A stretch of DNA of 64,000 nucleotides from Actinomycetota bacterium (lineage in GTDB: Bacteria > Actinomycetota > Acidimicrobiia > Acidimicrobiales > Poriferisodalaceae), in NCBI GenBank assembly GCA_014238065.1, contig JABABU010000047.1:23758-87757 (forward strand), in the 5' to 3' direction. Shown here in pieces: positions 26,260-34,672 of this stretch. A program made the position numbers and the translations under genes. How positions within the stretch are numbered: the stretch's first letter is position 1; every line of letters starts with the position of its first letter. The notes below the pieces were generated by a model, which saw nothing but the letters and a program-made list of their open reading frames with translations, was not told where the DNA came from and searched no databases.

Positions 26260-27405
26260 ATGGAGGCCGAAGTCACCGACGTGATGATCGACACGATCGC
26301 CAGGTTCGTCGACGACGACGTGATTCCTCACGTCAACGAATTCGAGCTCGACGACACCTACCCGGACGCCATGGTCGACCAACTGCAGGCCTTCGGACTG
26401 TTCGGCGCAACAATCCCGGAGGAGCATGGGGGTCTTGGCCTTGACGTGTCGACGTACGCACGAGTCGTCGAAGAGTTGTCGCGTGGCTGGATGTCGCTGT
26501 CAGGGGTGTTGAACAGCCATCTGATCGCCGCGCAGCTCATCGGCCAGTTCGGCACCGAGGGGCAGCAGCAGAAGCTCCTCCCCCGCATGGCCTCTGGCGA
26601 ACTTCGGGGCTGCTTCTCGCTGTCGGAGCCCGACTCGGGCTCCGATGCAGCAGCCCTGCGTTGCCGCGCCACCAGAGACGGTGACGAGTGGATCATCAAC
26701 GGCACCAAGATGTGGGTCACCAACGGTGAGCGCGCAGGGGTTGTTGCTCTGCTCGCGAAAACCGGCGACGGCATCAGCTGCTTCATGGTCGAGAAGGCAC
26801 CCGGGCCAGAAGGTGACGGTGGCATCTCGATCTCCCGTCACATCGACAAGCTCGGGTACCGAGGTCTCGAGACTGTCGAGATGAGCTACGTCGACCACAG
26901 AATTCCCGGAGCCGCTCTGCTCGGCGGAGACGAAGGTGATGGCCAGGGGTTCCGGTGGGCACTGTCAGCGCTCGAACTCGGTCGCATCAACGTTGCGGCT
27001 CGCGGCGTCGGTGTCGCCCAAGCGGCTTTCGACGCTGCGCTGAAGTACAGCAAGGAGCGCAAGACTTTCGGCAAGCCCATCGCTCAGCACCAGGCCATTG
27101 GCTTCAAACTCGCGGAGATGGCAACCAAGTTGCACGCGGCCCGACTCATGGTCCGCGACGCTGCAGCACGCGTCGACGCGGGCCAGCGGGCCGACATGCA
27201 CGCTGGAATGGCAAAATTATTCGCGTCAGAGACTGCGTCCGAACTTGCCCTCGACGCCATGCGAATTCACGGTGGTAACGGCTTCACGACCGAATATCTC
27301 GTCGAACGGCTCTACCGCGATGCTCCGTTGATGATCATCGGCGAGGGCACGAGCGAGATTCAGAAGCTGGTGATCGCTCGACATCTCCTTGCCGAAGAGC
27401 GCTGA
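26260..27405 (+). CDS. Acyl-CoA dehydrogenase
   Basis: Complete acyl-CoA dehydrogenase of 381 residues, close to the short/medium-chain branch. FSLSEPDSGSDAAALRC near 130 and WIINGTKMWVTNGERA near 145-165 bind the flavin; RKTFGKPIAQHQAIGFKLAEM near 270 and IHGGNGFTTEYLVERLYRDA near 335 are typical. The closing IIGEGTSEIQKLVIARHLL carries glutamate immediately before GTSEIQ, the classical catalytic base position. It faces a Nudix hydrolase convergently with only 9 bp between stops. FAD-dependent alpha,beta-dehydrogenation of an acyl-CoA is expected; chain length unknown. Confidence 0.92.
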   Translation: MEAEVTDVMIDTIARFVDDDVIPHVNEFELDDTYPDAMVDQLQAFGLFGATIPEEHGGLGLDVSTYARVVEELSRGWMSLSGVLNSHLIAAQLIGQFGTEGQQQKLLPRMASGELRGCFSLSEPDSGSDAAALRCRATRDGDEWIINGTKMWVTNGERAGVVALLAKTGDGISCFMVEKAPGPEGDGGISISRHIDKLGYRGLETVEMSYVDHRIPGAALLGGDEGDGQGFRWALSALELGRINVAARGVGVAQAAFDAALKYSKERKTFGKPIAQHQAIGFKLAEMATKLHAARLMVRDAAARVDAGQRADMHAGMAKLFASETASELALDAMRIHGGNGFTTEYLVERLYRDAPLMIIGEGTSEIQKLVIARHLLAEER

Positions 27406-27414
27406 CCGTCGAAG

Positions 27415-28008
27415 TCATCCTGGTCGAACTGGGAGCGGGTGGCCGAGCCGGTCGAACAACTTGTCGATGAGCCGCAAGGTCAATCCCCACAGCACCCGGC
27501 CTTCGAGGTCCACGGCCGGGTAGTCGAACCCCGGTCGCAACGGATAGCTGTAGTCGAAGTGGTTGTCGGGATCGACGAATTGTTTCATGTCGACCCAGAA
27601 CGCGTCTTCGACCTCGTAGTTGAGGTCTAAGACGACGTCCGGGCTGTGGAGCCACCATGCATGATTCGAGACGGTGATGAGCCGATTCGGCGTCGGGCCT
27701 TCGAGATCGTCGAGTTGACCGATCCACGTGCCGTGTCGCCGGAGGTCTAGCCCGATCTCTTCCCACGTCTCCCGCAGAGCTGTCGCTCGGGTGTCAGCGT
27801 CTCCGACATCGACTCTTCCTCCGGGAAAGGCCAGGTGCCCTGACCACGGGTCACCCTCTTGGCGGGCCCGTTCGATGAACAAGAGCCGCGTTCCACCGCG
27901 GGGAGACTCGGAGAAAACGGCGGCGACCGAGGCTCTGGGCGCATCATCTGATGACAGGAATGCAGGCCGCGTCCCGACAGCGCGTTCGATGTCGCCTCGT
28001 TCAAACAT
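27415..28008 (-). CDS. Nudix hydrolase (CoA pyrophosphatase-like)
   Basis: Nudix-fold hydrolase of 197 residues. The Nudix helix is read as GGRVDVGDADTRATALRE then TWEEIGLDL, where the two glutamates of EE bind metal; upstream are SGHLAFPGGRV and the RLLFIERARQEGDPWSGH strand. The wording LAFPGGR...D..D...TALRET.EEIG is typical of CoA/acyl-CoA pyrophosphatases, which cleave CoA to 3',5'-ADP and 4'-phosphopantetheine. ATG at 28008 was chosen; a TTG at 28026 with GAAGG upstream would add six residues. It lies 27 bp after the HsaA-like gene, same strand. A CoA-directed Nudix enzyme fits a region rich in acyl-CoA metabolism. Confidence 0.85.
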   Translation of the reverse strand: MFERGDIERAVGTRPAFLSSDDAPRASVAAVFSESPRGGTRLLFIERARQEGDPWSGHLAFPGGRVDVGDADTRATALRETWEEIGLDLRRHGTWIGQLDDLEGPTPNRLITVSNHAWWLHSPDVVLDLNYEVEDAFWVDMKQFVDPDNHFDYSYPLRPGFDYPAVDLEGRVLWGLTLRLIDKLFDRLGHPLPVRPG

Positions 28009-28035
28009 GACCGCCGACGCTACCAACCTTGCCCT

Positions 28036-29202
28036 TCAGAGGAGCCACTCGGGTTCGGTGGATCCGAGGAGGGATCCGCCGACACTCCTCGCCACAGGGT
28101 CCGGGACCATGTAGGCATGCGACAACCCCGCTTGGACGTCCTGGAACCGGCGTTGCAGAGGATGGTCGAGGAACAACGCCGTTCCCGAAGCCATTCGGAA
28201 CAGGTCGAGAGTGGCCTTACCGACCAGATCGCACCCGTGGTTGAGGTTCCATCGCTTCTGGCCTCGTTCGGCCATGGACGCGACGTGTCCCGCCTCAGCC
28301 CAGTCCCACAACTCCACAGCATCGAGGCGCATCCGAGTCATCGCTGCGTCGAGCGTCCAAGTCGCCTCGGCGACGCGCTGTTGGGTGAGCGCATCGTTCG
28401 CCAGCGCGCCGGCGCCAGGAACCCGACGGCTCTTGTTCTCTTCGACCCAACAATCGACGAAGCCCTGCGCTGCGCCAAGAACCGACGATGCGAGTGCCAT
28501 GTTGAACACCACAGACCACGGCAGACGGAACACCGGCCCTGGGTTGGCGGTCTGGCCGGGCAAGGGCTTGCCGAGTGCGTACAGCATGTGCGATTGAGTT
28601 CGGTGCGCCGGAACGAACGCCGAATCGACCACGATGTCCTTGCTCCCCGTGCCCTTCAAGCCGACTACATGCCAGTTGTCGACAATCGAGTACTGGTCTC
28701 TGAACAGCACGAGACTCAACAGATCACGCTGTCGCGTCGGCGCATCCTCGGGAGCAGCGACGACCGCCCCGAGATTGACGGCGCCGCAGTGATCACACCC
28801 CGACGAGAACGACCACGTTCCGGACACCTCCCACCCACCTTCGACAGCCACCGCCGAGCCGGTCGGGTTGTACGAAGAAGAGTGCATTCGAGTCGGATCG
28901 TCGTCCCACATGTCGTGCTGGGCCTCGTCTTCGAACAACCCGAGCTGGAACGGGTGAACACCGATGACAGCGGCAACCCAACCCGCGGACGGTGCAATTT
29001 TGGCAATCTCGACGATCGCGTCGACGAACTCGAGCAGCGTCGTCTCGGTTCCCCCGAAACGTCGAGGTTGCAGCGCACGCAAAACGCCAACGTCCAGGAG
29101 CGCATCCCATGTCTCGGCCGACAGCGCGCCGTTCGCATCGCCAGGTCCGATCGATGCCTGCCACACCGGCGCAAGATCTCGTACGTCATCAACCAAAGTC
29201 AT
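28036..29202 (-). CDS. HsaA-like flavin-dependent monooxygenase
   Basis: Protein of 388 residues, acyl-CoA dehydrogenase fold with monooxygenase wording: IAPSAGWVAAVIGVHPFQLG near 65, WHVVGLKGTGSKDIVVDSAF near 190, and a C-terminus with LFRMASGTALFLDHPLQRRFQD instead of a dehydrogenase GTSEIQ. It parallels the HsaA-like enzyme at 8.7-9.9 kb. Such enzymes need a separate flavin reductase, which is not seen here. ATG at 29202 begins MTLVDDVRDLAPVW and is preceded by GAAGGG; an upstream TTG adds seven residues. Divergent from a crotonase gene 53 bp away. Candidate ring- or phenol-hydroxylase; substrate unknown. Confidence 0.83.
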   Translation of the reverse strand: MTLVDDVRDLAPVWQASIGPGDANGALSAETWDALLDVGVLRALQPRRFGGTETTLLEFVDAIVEIAKIAPSAGWVAAVIGVHPFQLGLFEDEAQHDMWDDDPTRMHSSSYNPTGSAVAVEGGWEVSGTWSFSSGCDHCGAVNLGAVVAAPEDAPTRQRDLLSLVLFRDQYSIVDNWHVVGLKGTGSKDIVVDSAFVPAHRTQSHMLYALGKPLPGQTANPGPVFRLPWSVVFNMALASSVLGAAQGFVDCWVEENKSRRVPGAGALANDALTQQRVAEATWTLDAAMTRMRLDAVELWDWAEAGHVASMAERGQKRWNLNHGCDLVGKATLDLFRMASGTALFLDHPLQRRFQDVQAGLSHAYMVPDPVARSVGGSLLGSTEPEWLL

Positions 29203-29255
29203 AACCGGGCCCTTCGCTGCCAACAGCGACCATAGGTTGTGGCAGGCTCGTCGCT

Positions 29256-30128
29256 ATGACAGACGTGGTGCTCTACGACGAGCGTGACGCCATTGCCATC
29301 ATCACGCTCAATCGCCCAGAGAAGAAGAACAGCCTCACCGAGGCTGTGATCAGTGGCATCGCCGACGGCATCGATGCCGCAACCAAGTCACCTGATGTCG
29401 CTGCGATCGTGCTCCGAGGGGCCGAGGGGACGCTCACGGCAGGATACGACCTGACCGCGCACGCCGAGGGAGCGACCTGGTCGACGCCTTACGGAGCCCA
29501 TGGCCCGAAACCCAGAGATGGAGCATGGGATCCCGTTCGCGATTTTCAGTTCATGGGCAACAACATGAGGCGGTTCATGAAGGTCTGGGAATGCCCGAAG
29601 CCGGTTCTCGGTGAGATCTCCGGTTGGGCCGTGGGCGGAGCGACCGACCTCATCTTGTGCTGCGACCTGCTGTACATGGCCTCCGATGCGCACATCGGCT
29701 ACGCCCCGAGCCGGATCTACGGGACACCGACGACGATGATGTGGGTGTATCGACTTGGGCTCGAACACGCCAAGCAGTTCCTGCTCAGTGGTCGAGCCAT
29801 CGATGCCGAGACGGCCTTCCGAATCGGCCTCGTCTCCGAAGTAGTCGAACCCGACGACATCGCCGCGCACGTCGAGCAAGAAGCAAAGCGCTTCGCGAAC
29901 ATCCCCGCCAATCAGCTCGCCCTCAACAAGTTGCTGATCAACCAGGCCTACGAGAACATGGGCCTTCGGACGTCGCAGATTCTCGGCACCTTCTTCGACG
30001 GGGTCACCCGCCACACGGAGGAGGCCTATCGGTGGGTCGAAGGGTTCGAAGAGAAAGGGTTCCGCCAGGTGATCAGAGAGCGGGACGAACCATGGCAGGA
30101 CTACGGAGAACGACCACGAAGTGAGTGA
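29256..30128 (+). CDS. Crotonase (enoyl-CoA hydratase/isomerase family), atypical active site
   Basis: Crotonase-fold protein of 290 residues. The N-terminal strand ITLNRPEKKNSLTEA and the oxyanion segment LTAGYDLTAH near 70 and GWAVGGATDLILCCDLLYMA near 125-145 are clear. The following loop reads IGYAPSRIYGTPTTMMWVY, without a glutamate at either of the two positions used by enoyl-CoA hydratase, so a different reaction (isomerisation, hydrolysis or decarboxylation) is possible. It also has an insertion near residues 75-100 (EGATWSTPYGAHGPKPRDG). Its end overlaps the following M20 peptidase gene by 8 bp, so they are co-translated. Confidence 0.85.
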   Translation: MTDVVLYDERDAIAIITLNRPEKKNSLTEAVISGIADGIDAATKSPDVAAIVLRGAEGTLTAGYDLTAHAEGATWSTPYGAHGPKPRDGAWDPVRDFQFMGNNMRRFMKVWECPKPVLGEISGWAVGGATDLILCCDLLYMASDAHIGYAPSRIYGTPTTMMWVYRLGLEHAKQFLLSGRAIDAETAFRIGLVSEVVEPDDIAAHVEQEAKRFANIPANQLALNKLLINQAYENMGLRTSQILGTFFDGVTRHTEEAYRWVEGFEEKGFRQVIRERDEPWQDYGERPRSE

Positions 30129-31467
30129 ACCCATCGACACCCTGACGAACGAAACCACCGAACTGCTCCAGGCGCTCATCCGGAACGCGTGTGTCAACGA
30201 CGGAACCCCCGATTCCGGCAACGAGACGAAGAACGCCGTCTTGCTGCGAAACGAGTTGGACAGCATCGGCGTCGACATGGAGATCTTCGAGATCGCCGAG
30301 AACCGCGGCTCGCTCATCGCACGGTACGAGGGCACCGACCCGAACGCACCCGCACTATGTCTCATGGGCCACACAGACGTCGTCCCGGTCAGCCCAGCGG
30401 GTTGGAAGGAAGACCCGTTCGGCGGCGAACTCATCGGCAACGAGGTGTGGGGCCGCGGAGCGGTTGACATGCTGAACCTGACGTCCTCGATGGCCGTCGC
30501 GTTCCGTCACGTGGTCACGTCCGGCAAACGATACCCAGGCGACATCATCTATTTCGCGGTGGCTGACGAAGAGGCCGGAGGTGTCCTGGGTGCGAGCCAA
30601 CTGGTCGATCAGCAATGGGATGCGCTGAAGTGCGACTACGTGCTCACCGAATACGGCGGCACCCCCGTCGACACTCGTGACGGCACTGCCATTCTGGTGA
30701 CGACCACCGAAAAGGGCGTCGGCAACCGGCGACTGATCATCGGCGGGGAGCCAGGCCACGGCTCGATGCCCCACGGCACCGACAATGCGTTGGTGAAAGC
30801 AGCTGAGGTGGTCCGGCGCCTGGCCGAATATCAACCCAGTACCAAGATCGACGACATGTTCACCGAGCGCGTCAAGGCGCTTGGCCTCGGCCGCGATCTC
30901 GAACAGCGGGTACTCGACCCGGTCCGGCACGCCGAAGCACTCGACGAGATCGACCCGAGCATGGCGAGGAATCTCCACGCGTGCTCCCACACCAGCTTCA
31001 GCCCGAACTTGTTGAACACCGGCAAGAAGGTGAACATCATTCCCGACACAGCGGTCTTGGAGGTTGACATTCGCCTGCTGCCAGGAGAGACGCTCGATGA
31101 CGTCGAAGTCCACCTTCGCGCCGCACTCGGAACGGACCTGTTGGCTGACATCGAAATCGAGGAGATGTACCAGAGCACCCCGACCCTGTCGCCGATCGAC
31201 ACGCCGCTCTGGCACGCCATGGCCGACTCGATGCGGGCCGCCTATCCCGGCGCTCAGATCGTGCCGTCGATGGTGACGGGCGGAACTGACGCCAGGTTCT
31301 TTCGCCAGAAGGGCATCCCGGCCTACGGGGCGGGTCTTCTCAGCCGATCGATCGGCTTTGCGGAGTTCCTGAACCGTTTCCACGGACACGATGAGCGCAT
31401 CGACATCGAGTCGCTGAAGCTCACGACCCAGCTCTGGCTCGACATCATGGACCGGCTCTGGGACTGA
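30121..31467 (+). CDS. M20 family metallohydrolase
   Basis: Zinc-dependent M20 amidohydrolase/peptidase of 448 residues, related to acetylornithine/succinyl-diaminopimelate deacylases and carboxypeptidases. Metal ligands are visible in LMGHTDVVPVSPAGW (His and the Asp two residues on), GRGAVDMLN and VADEEAGG (general-base Glu plus ligand Glu), with the later GGTDARFFRQKGIPAYG. The dimerisation insert lies in the middle. GTG at 30121 overlaps the crotonase stop by 8 bp. An amide- or dipeptide-cleaving enzyme coupled to a crotonase is unusual; it may release an amino acid from a conjugated intermediate. Substrate unknown. Confidence 0.87.
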   Translation: MSEPIDTLTNETTELLQALIRNACVNDGTPDSGNETKNAVLLRNELDSIGVDMEIFEIAENRGSLIARYEGTDPNAPALCLMGHTDVVPVSPAGWKEDPFGGELIGNEVWGRGAVDMLNLTSSMAVAFRHVVTSGKRYPGDIIYFAVADEEAGGVLGASQLVDQQWDALKCDYVLTEYGGTPVDTRDGTAILVTTTEKGVGNRRLIIGGEPGHGSMPHGTDNALVKAAEVVRRLAEYQPSTKIDDMFTERVKALGLGRDLEQRVLDPVRHAEALDEIDPSMARNLHACSHTSFSPNLLNTGKKVNIIPDTAVLEVDIRLLPGETLDDVEVHLRAALGTDLLADIEIEEMYQSTPTLSPIDTPLWHAMADSMRAAYPGAQIVPSMVTGGTDARFFRQKGIPAYGAGLLSRSIGFAEFLNRFHGHDERIDIESLKLTTQLWLDIMDRLWD

Positions 31468-31689
31468 TGCAGGTCGCGAACAGGGCTGACCCGCCACTGA
31501 TCGCGTCTCGTAGCCAGCATCAACAACGCCGTGGCGGTCACGAGTCCACCCCCAGCACAACGAGGTGATCGTCAAAATCGCCGAAACCAGGCCGTGGCCC
31601 CTGCAACGCCCAACGACGCACCCACGCGGAATCCGCTTCGGTCCGCTGACCCGGGGGTCGTAGTCTTTGGTCGCGGCTCGAGGAGACTC

Positions 31690-32682
31690 ATGCAGGTAGT
31701 GACATCGATCTCAGGTGACCTGGCGGGCGCCGCGAAGCGGGCCACCGCCCGCGAGACCAGCGGCTACGACGTGCTCACCACACAGGAGAACAAGAGCGAC
31801 CCCTTCCTACCGATGGCGCTGGCGGCCGACGCAACATCGAGCGTCCGCCTGGCAACAAACGTCGCCATCGCGTTCCCGAGGAGCCCGATGGTCAGTGCCA
31901 ACGTTGCCTGGGACCTGCAGCGACAATCTGGCGGCAGGTTCATCCTCGGGCTCGGTAGCCAGGTGCGCGGACACAACGTGCGGCGTTTTTCAGTGCCATG
32001 GAGTGCCCCGGCATCCCGGCTGCGCGAGTACGTCGAATCGATCAGAGCAATCTTCGACTGTTGGAAGAACGGTACGCCGCTGTCATACGACGGCGAGCAC
32101 TACCAGTTCACTCTGATGACGCCGAACTTCACGCCAGAACCGCTCGAAGGGCCCCCGCCGCCTATCCACATAGCTGCCGTTGGTCCGGCCATGATGCGTG
32201 TCGCCGGCCGATCATGCGATGGCGTGATGCTTCATCCGTTCAGCACTCCGGAATACTTGCGCCACGCGATCCTCCCTGCTCTCCAGACAGCGCTGTCAGA
32301 GTCAGGACGGACACGCGACCAGTTCGAGATCTTCGGGGGTGGATTCATCGCAACCGGAGCCACCGAAGCCGACGTCGACGCCAGAGCCGAATGGGTCCGT
32401 ATGCGGATCGGGTTCTACGGCTCGACGCCGTCGTACTGGCCGGTGTTCGAACTACACGGGCTCGAGGATCTGGGGCACAAGTTGAATGCCATGTCGAAGG
32501 CAGGGCAGTGGGACGACATGACCGCGGCGGTCGACGACGACGTTGTTTCCATGTTCTGTGCCCGAGGCACCCATGACTCGATCGCTGGCGAGATCGAGCG
32601 CCATTACAGCGGACTCGTCGACACCCTCAGCATCGACGGTGGTCTTCCACCCGACCTGATCCAGGACATCAAACGCCTCTGA
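31690..32682 (+). CDS. LLM-class oxidoreductase, TIGR03617-like (paralogue)
   Basis: Luciferase-like protein of 330 residues. GYDVLTTQENKSDPFLPMAL, VAIAFPRSPMVSANVAWDLQ and GRFILGLGSQVRGHNVRRF are the recognisable core. It mirrors the gene at 7.3-8.3 kb along most of its length, including the WSAPA and YGSTPSYWPVFELHG segments. ATG at 31690 was chosen because AGGAG precedes it with 5 bases spacing; the frame is open a further 53 codons upstream without family similarity. It is followed after 57 bp by a class III CoA-transferase. F420 use is inferred from family. Confidence 0.86.
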   Translation: MQVVTSISGDLAGAAKRATARETSGYDVLTTQENKSDPFLPMALAADATSSVRLATNVAIAFPRSPMVSANVAWDLQRQSGGRFILGLGSQVRGHNVRRFSVPWSAPASRLREYVESIRAIFDCWKNGTPLSYDGEHYQFTLMTPNFTPEPLEGPPPPIHIAAVGPAMMRVAGRSCDGVMLHPFSTPEYLRHAILPALQTALSESGRTRDQFEIFGGGFIATGATEADVDARAEWVRMRIGFYGSTPSYWPVFELHGLEDLGHKLNAMSKAGQWDDMTAAVDDDVVSMFCARGTHDSIAGEIERHYSGLVDTLSIDGGLPPDLIQDIKRL

Positions 32683-32739
32683 TGGCTTGGAGTTGGGTGA
32701 GGACAGCGTGTTACCTTCGCCAGCCGGGGGGCTGAGCCG

Positions 32740-34011
32740 ATGAGCGAAGAGACGCACGGAATTCTCAGCGGCCTGAAGGTCGTCGAGTTCTCCCAGAACG
32801 CCGCGGTGCCGCAGTGCGGGCGGTTGCTCGCCGGCATGGGCGCCGAAGTGGTCAAAGTCGAACCGCCGGCCGGCGATTCGATGCGCCACGTCACGAAGGT
32901 CACCGAGGCAGAGTCGAGGACATACACAGCGATCAACAGCGGTAAACGAGGGATCGTTCTCGACATGCTGGCCGGTGACGACAGCAGACGAGTCGTCGAC
33001 GCGCTTCTCGGTTGGGCCGACGTCTGCCTCGTCGGGCTGAAACAAGGCGACCTTGTCCGATTCGGGCTCGATTGGGAGCACGTATCTGCGGTGAACCCGC
33101 GGCTGGTCCACATGGTGCTGACAGCTTTCGGGCCCCTCGGACCGGATGCGGCCGAGGGCGGCTATGACGTTCTCGTCCAGGGTTTGAGCGGTCTCGGATT
33201 TTCCATGAACCGTGAGTCCGCTGGCGTGCCGGAGCCGACAAGACCCGCCATCTTCGACTTCTCCAGCGGGATGATGGCTACCGTCGGAGTCCTCGCCGCA
33301 CTGATCGATCGGCAGCGAACGGGCAAGGGGCAGCGCGTGGACGCTTCCCTGCTCGGGACCGCCGTCAACCTTGGCGTGCCCGTCCTCACCACCTATGACC
33401 GCGACCGCGACCGCGTGAACTCGGTCCTTGACCAGCTTGGCGATCTCCGCGCCGAAGGGGCCGACTTCGCGACTCAACGCCAGTTCTACGAGACAAGACT
33501 CGCCCGAGGAGCCAGCGCATTCGCGCTCTACTTTCGGCACTACCTCACCAGAGACGGCGTTCTCTCGGTCGCAGCCATGAGCGCCACGCTCTACGAGAAG
33601 TTCCACGCGGTGACCGGTCTGCCCTCGATCCATGGCCTCGACGCGAACTCTGCTGAGTTCAAGGCCATCGTCGCTGAAGCCGAAGTGCTGTTCGAGACGC
33701 GAACCACCACCGAATGGATGAAGGAATTACGAGCCGTCGGCTTCCCGTGCGGGCGCTACAACACCCCGTTCGAGGCCGTCGACGATCCGCAGATCAGAGC
33801 CAATGACTATGTCGTCGAACTCGAGCACCCCGTCATCGGCTCGTACGCCACAGCTGGGATGCCCATCAGCTTCAGTGAGACACCAGCAGGAATCACGGCG
33901 ACGTCGCCAAGACTCGGCGAACACACAGCGCAGGTCCTCGCCGATGTCGGCCTGACCGCCTCCGAGATCGCCGATTTGCACCAGAAGGGCGTGACCGCGC
34001 CGTTGATTTGA
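32740..34011 (+). CDS. Class III CoA-transferase (CaiB/BaiF family)
   Basis: Protein of 423 residues of the formyl-CoA transferase/alpha-methylacyl-CoA racemase family. It opens with LSGLKVVEFSQNAAVPQCGRLLAGMGAEVVKVE in two blocks, has INSGKRGIVLD near 65, GYDVLVQGLSG near 145 and PAIFDFSSGMMATVGVLAAL near 170; the Asp near 173 in FDFSSG corresponds to the catalytic aspartate of the family. RTGKGQRVDASLLGTAVNLG then follows. Either transfer of CoA between acids or racemisation of 2-methylacyl-CoA is possible. In this context it may activate a pathway acid or invert an alpha-methyl branch before dehydrogenation. Confidence 0.88.
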   Translation: MSEETHGILSGLKVVEFSQNAAVPQCGRLLAGMGAEVVKVEPPAGDSMRHVTKVTEAESRTYTAINSGKRGIVLDMLAGDDSRRVVDALLGWADVCLVGLKQGDLVRFGLDWEHVSAVNPRLVHMVLTAFGPLGPDAAEGGYDVLVQGLSGLGFSMNRESAGVPEPTRPAIFDFSSGMMATVGVLAALIDRQRTGKGQRVDASLLGTAVNLGVPVLTTYDRDRDRVNSVLDQLGDLRAEGADFATQRQFYETRLARGASAFALYFRHYLTRDGVLSVAAMSATLYEKFHAVTGLPSIHGLDANSAEFKAIVAEAEVLFETRTTTEWMKELRAVGFPCGRYNTPFEAVDDPQIRANDYVVELEHPVIGSYATAGMPISFSETPAGITATSPRLGEHTAQVLADVGLTASEIADLHQKGVTAPLI

Positions 34012-34077
34012 ATGCCACGAGCCGGTTTGGCTGCGGGTCCCAGCAGACAACATCCAGGGCAGTTGCGCAGGTACCTT

Positions 34078-34416
34078 TCACTCAGGGAAGCTCACCAGGA
34101 TCGCGGCGTTGGCGATGACCATGAGATCGGCGCCGTTGGGTGCTGGGACGTCGAGACCACCTTTGACCGGCGTGATCGTTACCGTCCCGTACGGAACTTC
34201 GTCCGCAATCGCATGGACATCGATCTCGTCGGGTTCCGCGACAGCCACTCTGACCTCGATGTTCATCTCGCCGCGCTCCTTGCCGGCAGCCGCGAAGAAG
34301 TTGAGGCTGCTGTGACGGAGCGCATCGGAGACCGCCCTGCGGGCAGCCTTCGTGTAGTCGCCCCCGTGAACGTCGACACCCATGCCCATTTCCGTGATCC
34401 AACGAACCAATGCCAT
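34078..34416 (-). CDS. Lin0512-family conserved hypothetical protein
   Basis: Small protein of 112 residues. The N-terminal RWITEMGMGVDVHGGDYTKA followed by ARRAVSDALRHSSLNFF matches the Lin0512 family (a conserved family of unknown function found in many bacteria). It has no membrane segment or cofactor motif; its length is normal for the family. Isolated minus-strand gene facing the CoA-transferase. Function is not established for any member I know. Confidence 0.75.
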   Translation of the reverse strand: MALVRWITEMGMGVDVHGGDYTKAARRAVSDALRHSSLNFFAAAGKERGEMNIEVRVAVAEPDEIDVHAIADEVPYGTVTITPVKGGLDVPAPNGADLMVIANAAILVSFPE

Positions 34417-34672
34417 GGACGAACCGTAGCGGCGGGATCGTTCGCTTGGTGTCCGTGAGCAGCTGATGACGTCGGAGCCGACAGAAGCGCCTCATCGGAG
34501 TATGACGAGTCAGAGGGCTACCGTGCTCCGGCGAATGCAGTGGTGGCGGGATTCGAGACAGGATCCTCCCCATGACCTGCCCGGATCCGATTGCGACACT
34601 CGGCGGCCACCAGGATCCCTGCACTATTGGTCCCTTGCCTGACATCGTGGCAAGCATCGTTACGCTGGCAAC

